DNA of 64,000 nucleotides from Panicum virgatum (lineage: Eukaryota; Streptophyta; Magnoliopsida; Poales; Poaceae), in NCBI RefSeq assembly GCF_016808335.1, contig NC_053146.1:37940470-38004469 (forward strand). The letters run 5' to 3'. Both the position numbers and the translations under genes were made by a program. The notes beneath the pieces are model-generated. The model made no database searches, had not been told where the DNA came from, and saw nothing but the letters and a program-made list of their open reading frames with translations. This document shows, piece after piece, positions 46,566 to 57,487 of the stretch; position 1 is the first letter of the stretch, and each line of letters starts with the position of its first letter.

Positions 46566-48606
46566 ATGGCGCACCCCAGGTTCCCCCTACTGGAGACGTT
46601 CTACGACTCCAACCACCGAGCACACATCCTAGTTGACCGTGGCGAGGTTTGTATTTGTTTTACCGAGCACACCTCCATTTATATAATTTTTTCCTGCCCT
46701 CTAACGACTCGTTTGCTATGATATTAGGCGCTGCAGCCCCTCCGCGCACGTACCCACTCCCCACTTCGGTGGGATGAGCGATATGTGCCGTACCTTCTCC
46801 GAGCCGGGATGCTTCCTCTGGCGCGTGTTGTCTGTGCGGGGCTCCCAGTTATGGATGCACCTCTTTTGACTGCTTTTATGGACCGATGGAGGCCGGAGAC
46901 ACATTCATTCCATTTACCTTGCGGGGAGGTTAGCATCAGTATGCAAGATGTGGCGATGATTCTCGGGCTACCTTTAGAGGGCAATGCAGTGATCGGCATG
47001 ATTCAGACTGATGGATGGAGGGATATGGTGGAGGCACACATTGGAATTCGACCTCCAGAACCACCTGAGGGAGTCAAGGACAGGTAGACCTCAGGTGTTA
47101 GCTCGGCTTGGTTGAAGCAGAATTTCAACCATTGTCCTTAGGGAGCACCTCAGGAGGCTGTAGAGAGGTATGCTCGCGTGTGGTTGTGGCACCTGTTAGG
47201 GGGCTTCCTGTTTCCGATGGTTCTGGAAACACCATCTCATGGATGGTCCTTCCAATTCTAGGACAGCAGTGGGAGAACATTGCTCAGTATAGCTGGGGGT
47301 CGGCAGCACTAGGGTGGCTTTACCGGCAGCTTTGTGACGCATGTCGGTGTGCTGGCAATGACTCGAACCTAGGAGGTTGTGCATACCTCTTGCAAATCTA
47401 GATTTGGGAGTTGTTTCCAGTCGGTCGGCCATACCGTGGCGAACTAGAGGTAATTCTTGGCTTACAATTAAACCAGAGGCAAAGGATGGATCCGGAACTT
47501 GGACCAGCACATAGGCACAACCATTACAAGGAATACCTTCGTTGGTTCCATTCAGTCACTAGAGTTTCAATCAAGCCGTCACGGTCAACTGAGCCTATAG
47601 AAGACCATGCGGACACGGATGATGTTGATGACATCGTCGACAAGTATGATGACATCACATGCGGAGGAGTGCAGCCCGAGAGGGGCCCTTTACAGAACTA
47701 CATGGTAAACAAAGCTTTTTGAATGTTGTGTCCTTAGAAATAAACTCACAATTTGAATTATGTTAGGACTAACTCAATCTTATCAGGCACAACAACTCGG
47801 CCGTCTCACTAACGAGGCAGGCGTGGCAATGGCCCATGCAAGCGAAGGAGATAACGGAGGGGGCCACTTTAGGGCATTTGTCGAGGTAACCATATTTATG
47901 TTTAGTTATACTGTCACCATCTTTGTAATGCTTTCTTACGGTATTTGCCTAACATTTTATGGCTGCACACAGAAGCTTAATTGCATGGCTCGCCCTAATG
48001 AGGACTTTGGTCCACTGGCCCCTGGTGCGGGAGCTTCTAGTGCATGTGGCCCCACCTCAAGCAACCGTACACCGATTCACTACGGTGATGTGACCGCTAC
48101 AACTCCTTTGCCCTCCGGTTCCAGAAGTCGTTCGCGGTCCACTTCGAGGACGGCATCACGTGCCGTGTCTAGGGGGAAAGCTATCCTGTCACCAGAAACC
48201 AGTGAAGAGTCCGACCGCCAGGACAACTCAGAAGATGAAGACCCAACCTTTCAGGTACTCAGGATGTCTCAGTTATTTGATGCTCCCCCAGGAACGCAGA
48301 CTCAGGGCGAATCGAGCCAGGTAAGCATGTGTAATTGACATGTTTTAACTTAGAGGTGATACTGCATCATTATAAAGAAAATGTGATTTTGTACACATTT
48401 TTGGTCTTCAACATGCCTCCATATTATATATTTTTGTGCAGGCACCTCAGGATGCACCCCCAGACTCTCCTCCGCGTCACCGACAAAGGCGTTCTCGTGA
48501 CCACACCGATGTTGGTAGCGCGAACGTGCTCCCAATAGCTCCTGGAAGGCAACGGCGCCCCACCGACCCTTTCAGCCTTGCCGAGCGTGGACGGCGCCGT
48601 AGATGA
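46566..48606 (+). pseudogene. plant-mobile-domain (PMD) gene carried by the MULE
   Basis: Exon 1 starts at ATG 46566 (MAHPRFPLLETFYDSNHRAH) and ends at 46646 before a GT. Exon 2 starts at 46727 after TATTAG. PMD motifs include LPLARVVCAGLPVMDAPLL, RWRPETHSFHLPCGEVSI and DVAMILGLPLEG. A TAG at 47085-47087, a shift near 47135-47200 and a TAG near 47400 break the core, which continues as SWMVLPILGQQWENIAQYSW and RPYRGELEVILGLQ. Small 3' exons follow (from 47786 after TTATCAG, from 47974 after CACAG, and from 48442 after GTGCAG). They encode an Arg/Ser-rich tail (SRSRSRSTSRTASRAVSRGK) ending at TGA 48604-48606. PMD proteins are known as transposon and host proteins in plants. Exon limits are by eye. 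Confidence 0.75.
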
Positions 48607-48942
48607 AGGAGCTCCGACACTTTGTTCCTAGATGTATTGTAAAAATGCTACCTAGAACCTATTTGTGCTTGTCATGAACTCTTTGTGTTTGTCATGGACC
48701 ACTTTAGGTTGTGATGGACAAGATGCTTGTAATGATACACTGTAGCTTGCAACGGCACCCCACCGACCCTTTCATAATGAATTCCATGCAGCAAGAATAG
48801 CATTGAGCAGCAGTAGAAGCAAGCAGCAGAAGCAAGCATGCAGCAGCAGGAGAAGCAAGCAGTGGCGAGCAGCAGCAGAAGCAAGCAGCTGCGAGAGGGA
48901 GCAGCAAGGCAGAGCACCAATGTAGTTAGGTGGCCGAAAACA

Positions 48943-49345
48943 GTTTTGTCGCGCCATTCCGGGTGGCGTGACAAAACTGTGCCCTTGCGCCACCGCAGGC
49001 GAAATGCAGACCTTTCTGGGCTATGGGAAAACATGGCGCGGCAGAAAGGGTATGCCGCTCCAACAAGGATGGCGCGACAATCCTTCTATGTTGCGCCAAT
49101 GGGAATGGCGCGACCAAAGGAATCTGCCACGCCACCAAGTCAAAAATGCAGTCCTTTCTGGACTTTGACACTCCATGGCGCGGCAGTGTGGCTCTGTCGC
49201 GCCAACAACACTGGCGCGACAAGCCTACTCTGTCGCACCGTTGGGAGTGGGTTCGTGCGCGATTTGCATCCCTTTCTGGTCTTGGGCAGTCGTTGGCGTG
49301 GCACGGCTATTCTGTCGCGCCACCCATACTGGCGCGACAAGGCAC
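48943..49345. repeat. array of TGTCGCGCCA/TGGCGCGACA inverted motifs
   Basis: At least seven near-copies of TGGCGCGACA or its complement, several paired as hairpins with 8-9-base loops (about 48948-48974, 49198-49221, 49313-49338). They sit in a looser tandem repeat whose units start with TGCA..CCTTTCTGG at about 49003, 49147 and 49266. The same motif fills the TIRs. No coding content. Confidence 0.75.
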
Positions 49346-49419
49346 TTGCTACCTGATGCCTGTTTCAAATTTGTTTCATTGAATCCATCACGATATATGT
49401 TTTGATAATGCATATATAT

Positions 49420-49525
49420 TTGATAGTATAAATGTTGCTATAGTTTCTATAAATTTAATCAAAGTTTAACAAATCTGATTTGAGACAAATCTAATGTGAT
49501 ATGTAAAAATAACTAGAGGGAGCAG
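49420..49525. mobile_element. Stowaway-like MITE remnant
   Basis: TATAAATTTAATCAAAGTTTAA and a terminal AACTAGAGGGAGCAG resemble the interior and right end of Stowaway (Tc1/mariner) MITEs. I did not find the left end. Confidence 0.4.
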
Positions 49526-50290
49526 TCTAACGAGAAATCCATGGTGCTCACCCGTGCGCGCCACGAAACCGTGTTCAGGAACCGGTAGCCATTGCACGAC
49601 ACGGTTAAACGGGTAACTCTGCTGTTAGGGGCAGAAACTCGATTCATTTGTGCACCAGAATACCAGATCCATTAACAATTGGCACAAGTTAACATAAAAA
49701 AAAGAACTATTACTCTAATGCATAACTGAAGAACAATCATGGACATCGATCGACCCTTTTCACCTCAGATAAGGCACTAATGGCAGTGCAGTTTAAAGTT
49801 CCAAGGTGTTGGATTTGCTGTTACATGGCTCAAACACCAAATATAACAAGGGTTGAAATTTTACAAACAGAGAAACGTCATAATTTAACAACAAAAAACC
49901 ACAGACGCCCTTGGTTCAGGAAGCCTATCCCAGTCTAGCCAGCCAGTCCATCACCTTGTTCTCCATCATGCACTTACAGGGCTCTCCAGGGTTAATGTTG
50001 TGCTCCCCACAGTTCGAGCAGTCTACAAACTCACCGAGCTCAAACTTGGAGTTCCAAAGAAACACCTTGAGACGTGAAGCTCTTTCACTAACACAACGCT
50101 GGAGATCGTGGATGTTTCATAACCTGATATGTCCAGGTACTCAAGCTCCTCTAGGCAATCAAGGAACGTTATTATAGCAGAGGCAGGCATATCAAAATTT
50201 GGTATCTCGATCTTCTTAAGCTGAGGAAGAGAGGTACAGATAACTGAAGACAATCATATATAGAGTCCATACAACTATAAATAAAACAAG
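49526..50290. other. MULE spacer, no gene recognised
   Basis: Unassigned sequence between the motif array and the minus-strand gene. A minus-strand frame at 50253-50023 (PQLKKIEIPNFDMPASAIITF) looks LRR-like, perhaps a scrap of an F-box/LRR gene, but is too short to call. Confidence 0.35.
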
Positions 50291-52094
50291 CTAATCAGAG
50301 TCGCCTTTAATCAAAAGCTCTCCCCAACCATCATCATCATCATCTCCATCATCTTGGACTATAGCTTTCCCCTTTCTTGCCTCAATTTGGGACACTGTGA
50401 CCTCTACTTCCGCTGCATTCATTGCCCACCACTCGTCATCATCTCCATCACCAGGAATGTGGTCATGCTCAGAACCACTCTTCCCTTTGTCCTGCACTGC
50501 ACTATTCCCTTGGTTATCAACTACATGTGTGTCGACTGCTTTTCCTTTCCTGTCAGACAGGTGATCCTGGGCAGGTAAGTCTCCTACAAGTGCCTTCATT
50601 GCATCCATTTGAGTAGCTCCAACACCCAAAACCTCCGTGCTCGCGGATGACACATCCTTCTCAATGTTGGGCACCTTGTGTGGCAGATCGGCAACTAGGG
50701 CCTGCATTGCCTCCATCTGAGCCTCCTAAGCTAAATCCTCCATCTTTTCCATTTCTTCCATCCTCTTGTTAGCCTCCAATTTCTGAAAATATTCTTCCCA
50801 TGAACCCTTTGGATCAACAGTAAAATCTTTCTTTGCTCTTTCCTCCCTTAACCTCTGCCTCTCCATCTCCTCCTCCTTCTTCTTCTTCTCATAATTTGCC
50901 AAAAGCTCCCTATCTGTGAGGGGCCATGGGTACTTGCTTCGGTTCCTCCTCCAATAAACAATGCAATCCTCAAGAGTTACCTTTTCTGCTGCCTTCTTTC
51001 CATACTCACGCCGTAGGTCTTGGAGTACAGGCCCTGACAAAAATGACTCAAGGGGCAACGTAACTTTGTAATCCTTCCTTATCTTCAGTTTTCTATTTAA
51101 AGTGTCTCCAGATTTCCAATGCTCTTTTGTTCTGCCCAATTGCAACATTAGCTCATACCGGCTTTCGAACCACTCCCAATCACATGTCCTTCCCTCCTGA
51201 AAAATTATTGAGAGTCAAACATTCATAAATGTTAATGTACCAAGTACTAGCACAATGACAGAATCATAAGGAGTTTCAACTTTGTGGTTAATATACGAAC
51301 CCAATACTCTCCGTAGCTATTGCCACAGTAATATCCATAGCCAAGCTCAGAAGGAACTACGCCTTTTGTGGGCAGAATACCACACTTGCATCGAAGACTA
51401 GGAGTAGTTGTACATGGCCATGGCTTCTTCCCACTCTCAAATTCTCGCACTTCCTCTTCTGTCGGCCAATGAGATCTAGGACCATAAATATACTCATTGA
51501 AGTCACATGCCGGTCCATCCTGCATGACACATAACATTAGCCACATAATTACAGCAAAATTAAAGAATCAATGCTACGTTACATGACACTTACTCTAGTC
51601 TTTAGCGAGCATCTAAAAAAGGGAGTGAACTTTGGAGGGACACCAATATTAGGCCTTTGAAGTTTGGCACGAACACTGCAATGACATTTGGGAGGATTGT
51701 TCACACGATATATAGCATCTTCTTGCTTCTCTTCCTCTGTCATAGGTGGTGGATTTGGTGGGGGAGGGACCCATCGTCTAAACTCATTGTACGCCCACGA
51801 CTCTGACCGATAATAAGGGAACAGCCGAATTCTAGGATCGAACTTATCCGGACCATCGATCCATTGAAAGAAAAAGCAGTGGCAAGGATTCAATGAATCA
51901 TTCCACTTGCAAATGTAAAATGCTCTACCGGTCATCTTGGGATGCCTCGATTGCTTCACTACTGCCAGCTGATTGCCCGGTTCACAACGACAGAATGGAA
52001 CTGGAAGGGCAGGAGGGACTGGGGCATCCTCATCACACTCGGATGGGTACTGTCCACCACCAAGTAGCTTGTACCGGGCATCGCTCATTGCCAT
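50291..52094 (-). pseudogene. GRF-zinc-finger-like gene carried by the MULE
   Basis: The start is ATG at 52094 (MAMSDARYKLLGGGQYPSEC). Exon 1 runs to 51594 (donor GTAAGT), exon 2 is 51519-51301, and exon 3 is 51196-50291 (acceptor TTTTTCAG). Exon 1 has a Cys-rich fold FCRCEPGNQ ... GRAFYICKWNDSLNPCHCFFFQW, the pattern of GRF-type zinc fingers. Exon 2 has a second Cys cluster (LRCKCGILPTKG, GYGYYCGNSYGEYW). Exon 3 has a charged helix (YEKKKKEEEMERQRLREE), then an in-frame TAG at 50726-50728, then an acidic tail. Apart from that stop the model is continuous. It converges with the PMD gene. GRF fingers bind single-stranded nucleic acid in known proteins; the role here is unknown. Confidence 0.72.
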
Positions 52095-52699
52095 GTGTAT
52101 TGTAGATACATAAATTCCATTGCCATGTGAAATAAACAAAATACTTATGGAAACAAAAACAAAATACTTATGGAAACAAAGTATATACTAATTAAGCACA
52201 ATATACCAGCGTTCAAAATATAATATGTACATTCGTAAAACTATGGAATAAAATTACATGTAACTCATATTAACATCCACACTACTCAATCCTAGAAATC
52301 ATATTAATCGATGCATGCACGTACTACCTCACGTCCAAATCGAGAGCAGAGTACCATCTACGTATCATCTAAAACCCTAATCATGAGAAAACTATCAACA
52401 ACACCACCGTTTCTCATATCAAGAACCTAACCCTAATAAAAAAACCATCAATAACTACTAATACACACTGTTAAACGATGAGATATTAGGGGCAATACCT
52501 TCGGACAAGGATGGGGAACGATTCCCTCCACTTTTTTCCCTCAAAAAATCCGAATTTGGGGGGATCTTTGGGGGGGGGGGCGCCGTCACCCTGCCTGCAG
52601 CACTGGTCGGGGAGGAGGAGGGAAAGAAAGGGAGGGTGGGGGAGAAGGGGCCAGCGCGGGCCCAGGACATTGGCCTTGTCGCGCCAGCCCGTTTGCGCA

Positions 52700-52900
52700 A
52701 CAGGCTTGTCGCGCCGGTGCATGTGCCGCGACAGGGAGGGCCACGTCATCGCCGACGCGGCGCAGCGCTGGCTCGGGCCGCCAACGTGGCCACACTGTCG
52801 CGCCACATGGCGCGACCAAACGGGCTACTCGCTGCAAATAAAAACCAATACGGGTTGAAATTAAAATATTATTTAAAAAAATGTTAAAAATAAAAAAATC
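52700..52900 (-). repeat. MULE right terminal inverted repeat
   Basis: Reverse complement of the left repeat, including the AT-rich tip, GAGTAGCCCGTTTGGTCGCG and the GTGGCCACG ... GATGACGTGG block. Confidence 0.85.
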
Positions 52901-53745
52901 CTCACGCTTCCCCTCACCCTATTCCCAACGACAGTTCCAGCTTCTCCCACACGCCGGCCCATCCGAAATCCCGCGCGAGCAGTTCAGCTCCTCCCTCGCT
53001 CGCCGGTTTCGTGTGCGGCCTCCGCACCCCTTCGCCATCGGGTCAGCTACTCGGGCGCAGGCTTCGCATCCGCTCTACCCCATCTTGACTGTCGACGCGC
53101 GACGTCGCGGCCGTATCTCCGCGCGCGCAGGCATCCCGCAACGCTGCCGGCCGTCGGGAGTCGGGCGTCGGTCGCCGGGCGCCGGGCGCCGGCTCGCCTG
53201 CCGTCGCCCCGCCCCCAGACCGGCCCTGCTACCCTGTGCGGCTGTGCTGCGCAACTTCCGGCGAACCGCCACCGCAGCTGCTACTCGCCGGCTCGCTCCC
53301 CGACCGGGGATAGGACCGCCTATCGCTGGCCCGCGCACCCAAGCGCCGCTGGTCCCGCGTGCCGCCGCCCTCGCCGGCCTGCGCGCTGCCGCCTTGCTGG
53401 TCCCGCACACCGCCGCCTTGCAGGCTCAGCTGGAACCGCGCGCCACCGCAGCCTCCGCTCCCGCCGGCCATCGCTGGCCTTGGCACCGTCGTGTCCTCCA
53501 CTCCTCCTCCCCGGCTAGCCTGCGCGCCGAAGGCCCGAGCCCGCCTCGCAATCGCCACGGCCGCGGTGCCTCCGGCAAGCGGACGGTGGCCGCGGCCGCC
53601 GCGAACTGCCCTCGCGGCCTCGTGGCAACGGCTGCACGCACCGACCCCGACGTGCAGCTCCGCCTGGTGATTTTAACAACCCTCCGACGCGAGAAACTGC
53701 CCTCGCTCCCGGCGTGCAGCGGACGTCTTCCAAAGGTTTGTTCTC
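52901..53745 (+). other. GC-rich exon-like sequence right of the MULE
   Basis: Very GC-rich, CpG-rich sequence continuing the host sequence left of the MULE (44816-44994). It ends at a donor-like CCAAAG|GTTTGT near 53738, after which sequence becomes AT-rich, as in a gene's first exon and intron. The long frame across it is Ala/Arg/Pro-rich and has no recognisable domain, so I do not call a protein. Confidence 0.4.
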
Positions 53746-55639
53746 TCTTGTCTTCCAAAACCTTTGGGTCTCTTTGCCTGCATGTGTGAACTGATGTTAT
53801 GTTGAAGTTGGTAATGTTAGGCAGCTGGAAACTTTTGTACCATCTGTGTTAGTTTGTATTGAACGTGCGATGTTAGCTAATATTTCCCGTTTCTCTATGA
53901 AGCAACTCCAGAATGTAACTCATGTATTGGCTGCCAGCTTTCAGTACTCAGTTGAACCGTCTTGTGGGCAGAACGTCTCTATTGCTTGATCTTGTTTATT
54001 TTACCACTATTGCTGTATTATTTGTCCCAACGGTGGCCATTTTATTCGCTGTAGTTCACTTCCAACGTTTTCATTTAATTTATCTTTTGATTGGTATTTT
54101 GGATGGCTTGAAGTCAATTAACTGAACCTTAGATTGCAGATTACCTTTCCTGTGTTCGTTTTGGATATTTGAAAATGACTCAAGCAGACTTATATTGAAA
54201 AAAATTAATTTTATAATAGTCTGTTATACAGGATCAGTTTGGATAGGCTAAAGTTGAGTGCTAAATATCAGCGCACTTATACCATTGCTAAAGTTCTTAG
54301 GTCTTAGCTAGGTTCTCACTCCATTAGTACATCCGTTTGGATGGACTACCGCTAACTTTAGCACTTTTGGACATTAGCTCTTGGATCCAAACAGCAGTGG
54401 CAAAGTCTCTCTGCCCATAGCAAGGCAAAAGCAGTGGCTGGTTTGGTTGACAATCAATTTTGCTGTATATTATTGTCCAAGGCGCCAATGTCGATCTTGC
54501 TGCACTTATGTGACAGGAAGATTAGACTCCTGAATGTAGTTAGAGCAAAATTGGCCATTAACAAGTGGGCCAAATGGTTGATAAGTTAGGATTGACTGGG
54601 TCATCGTGATAGCAACGAAAACTAACTTCAAACTGCTATGGTTAAACACGGTAAGATTATGTATAAACCTGCTAATAAAGCTAAAGGTTTACAAGCTGCC
54701 TGTGGTGACCTGCTGTCAGCTCCTTTTCCCGTAGCCAGCACATGCCAGATTGCCAGTCAGCACTCAGCGAGAGCACCCCAGCCTGAACATTTGAAGCATC
54801 AAAGCTCACACTAACAAAATGTTCAGACTGTACTTGCAACAACACTATCAGTGAGACAGTAACAGTATTCAGGCCAACAGTTTGTTACTTCTACTTGGAC
54901 AATGCGTAGGAACACTGAAGATGATGGAGTCAGTCAGGTATGAGATGAATAGATACCCTTCCAGGCCATTGCCATTGCTTCCCAGACTGATGGTTGACCC
55001 AGCAGCCATAAAGAATGTTTTACAACAGGAATCACTGACAAAATTCAATCCCCTTCCCTGGGTTTCAACCTCCAATGTCACCAATCAGACTACAATAAGA
55101 ATGGTTTGATCTTGTTTATTTTACCACTAGCAACATCACTCTCATGATACACAAGTATTGTTAAGTCACATTGTTTTTGGCTTGTCTGCCTACAGGCCTG
55201 AGAGCAGTTTAAGTTCTCGAATTCAAGCTGGTTTTCTGCGTGCCATTTATGTCCTTTTATTTTGCTTTGAGGTAAACTGTTCTGTACAATTACTGGCACA
55301 AGCACATGGCAGAAGTTCCAAATTCGCCTCTTGTGACTTCTACTCTTCTCTCTTATTACTGTTGCTGGCATACAATCTAAGCCCCTCTCCCTGTGTACAG
55401 GTACATTCAGGTGGCAAGGTAGAGTTGAAGAGAAGAGGAAGCGTGCACTGGACAGATAGGTAAAGAGATTACATCTGAAATGATTCTTCACTTTAGCAAG
55501 TTGTGCAAGGGCTGCTACAATGTGCATTATGTGATCCCATTGTATTGACCATTAGTGTCTTTACCATATTTGCAAGTCAGGTGAATATCCATACTAGACA
55601 ATTGAGAAAATAGAAGACATAAAATGAGATGCCGACGGT
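53746..55639. other. AT-rich non-coding region
   Basis: No gene supported. Contains the possible MITE at 54231-54402 and two copies of an identical 24-bp sequence (53986-54009 and 55106-55129). Confidence 0.4.
54231..54402. mobile_element. possible hAT-like MITE
   Basis: Inverted ends of the GTTTGGAT type: GATCAGTTTGGATAGGCTAA on the left and, reversed, GTTTGGATCCAAGAGCTAA on the right, with AAAGT..AGTGCTAAA inside both. About 170 bp. Target duplication not resolved. Confidence 0.5.
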
Positions 55640-55944
55640 ATAAATTTGTCATGTATGCATCTTCCTTGTATGAATGCACTTTGATTAGTAGCAACCATGC
55701 TGTTCAGATGGGGGGCCTGGCGATTTGCCATGATTTTTGTTACCAGTTTTGCAAAACTATGCACAAGACTGATAGGTCGATAGTCTTTGACTTCCAATGC
55801 ACCTGACTTCTTGGGAATTAGAGTGATGAATGCAGAATTGAGCAGTTCCAATTTCCTTGAATCTCTCTGCTGTAGACTCCATATGGCTGCCATGAAATCC
55901 ATCTTGATAATAGGTGGAACATATTCTCCTGAAGCTATGGACAA
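55640..55944 (-). pseudogene. LINE (non-LTR) reverse transcriptase fragment
   Basis: The minus-strand frame reads LLNSAFITLIPKKSGALEV, VKDYRPISLVHSFAKLVTKI and NQSAFIQGRCIHD, the N-terminal RT blocks of plant L1-type LINEs. The catalytic YxDD block and the rest of the element are absent, so it is a dead scrap. It sits in the intron-like stretch between the GC-rich block and the Helitron gene. Confidence 0.85.
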
Positions 55945-57487
55945 ACATAGCAGAACAGAGGGAGTAGTTTATAGTACTAATTTTGTATTTCCAACAGTGC
56001 AGGCAGTTAGCTTGTGGTCATCCTCACCCATTTACTTAACAGATAATTTGGTTGTTAAAACCTGTTAACTTTCAGGGGTTTGATTATTTTGCAAGCTTTG
56101 TTTAGCTCCAGTCTATTTTCAAAGCCCACTGATTCAGCTTTATCCACCCAAGTTCAAGTACTTAAAAAGTAAAACCCAGGTGGACCATCTTAATTAATCC
56201 TAAATTGAAATGCTAGAATTTCCAGTGTGGTAGTGTCAGCTTCTAACAAATACTTCTATTTAATTTACAATCTGACAGAACATTATCAGACACTTCGGAT
56301 GTCAAATTGTGTAATATACGTTTTCATTTGTCAGAGAGCTAATTTCTCGTTTTTCAAATTATCCATAGTAAGAAATTAAAACAAATTATCTCCCAAATGT
56401 AACTCCCTGCATTGCTCATACAAAATCACTGCTCGTGCTTCACTAAGTGCTGCGGCAAGCAGGTTCTTTTTATTGTACTCATCAGAGGTAACCTTGTTGT
56501 TTCTTTGTACTTCGATCCACGCATGACAGCATGTTGTTACCCTTTTCCCTGAGTTGTATTCATATACTGATGATGATACAGTAATGTTAAGACTTCTAGA
56601 TCACATTGATTGTTGAAAGCTATATGATATGGATTAGGTTGGATACAGTTCCAAGAACTGAGAGTAGAGGCGTAGAGCACCCCCTGTCAACTGATCGCTA
56701 GCAGGACTCATCCCCATGGCCTGATTAAGAAGGGATGTTTGATCTATTCCTCGCTTAATCCATGAGAGATGCAGACTGAACTTTATAAACTGTAGATGGA
56801 TGTTTTGACCCCCAAGGAAGCTGCTTCTAACCAGGGAATCCTAAAAACATGGAGGAATTCCCTGTATGGCCCTACTAAACTTACCTCTTCCTTCCTTGGC
56901 CCTTTTTTTCAGAACTTCCCTATATGACCCATTAACTTCGTTCCTTCCCTAATTTGGCCCTTCTGTCAGTTTTTAAGTGTTAGCGATGTTAACAGCCACG
57001 TGAAAAGACCATTTTACCCCTATTTGTATTTCTATAACCAAATTGATATTGGTACACGTTTCTGAACATTTTAAAAAGAGTAGTACTTGTATATGTTGTA
57101 GTGGACTATTTTTTGTATTATTTATAAAAAGAAGTCACTTGACTTCTCTAGCTCTGTGATGCATCTCTCAGTGTTATGTTCAAATCTGTAATAATTATTT
57201 AGTCCTCATAGCATTGGAGCTGACATCACTATCCAATATTGGACAAAACCCTATACAACTAAGTTTTCCTGAGTATGCATTGTTGATGTTGCGCAGTTTA
57301 TTTTATTCTCCATTCGCATGTTGCTTATGCTGATATACGGAAATTCATATCTAAGTTCTTTTTTCGATTCCTTGCATTTGATATTAACGGACACTTTGAA
57401 CTGATTGTGCCACAATCTATTAATTTTCTATGAATATGACTGGTGTATGACATTTGCAGCTCTTGACAAGGACTGTTAAAGGAATCT
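55945..57487. other. AT-rich region upstream of the Helitron gene
   Basis: No gene recognised. A Stowaway-like tip (AACAGAGGGAGTAG) is at 55951. I looked for a TC-type Helitron 5' end and could not assign one. Confidence 0.4.

Larger units (their letters stand above)
45004..52900. mobile_element. Mutator-like element (MULE), 7.9 kb, three genes
   Basis: Ends are GAATTTTTTTATTTC at 45004 and, reversed, GATTTTTTTATTTT at 52900. The 9-bp flanks are CCCACGCTT (44995-45003) and CTCACGCTT (52901-52909), 8 of 9 identical, the length expected for Mutator. Terminal inverted repeats extend about 240 and 200 bp. It carries a truncated mudrA-like transposase and a plant-mobile-domain gene on +, and a zinc-finger gene on the minus strand. 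All three have lesions, so it is non-autonomous. Confidence 0.9.

Noticed and set aside
48943..49345. CRISPR-like appearance of repeats and spacers
   Set aside because: Plant nuclear transposon context, irregular spacing, palindromes in both orientations that also occur in the MULE TIRs, and no cas genes.
52881..53789. 302-codon frame after the MULE
   Set aside because: It starts inside the MULE TIR, crosses the element boundary and crosses a donor-like site. Composition is Ala/Arg/Pro with no domain.
55090..55527. 145-codon minus-strand frame
   Set aside because: No domain recognised, AT-rich context, adjacent to a decayed LINE scrap.
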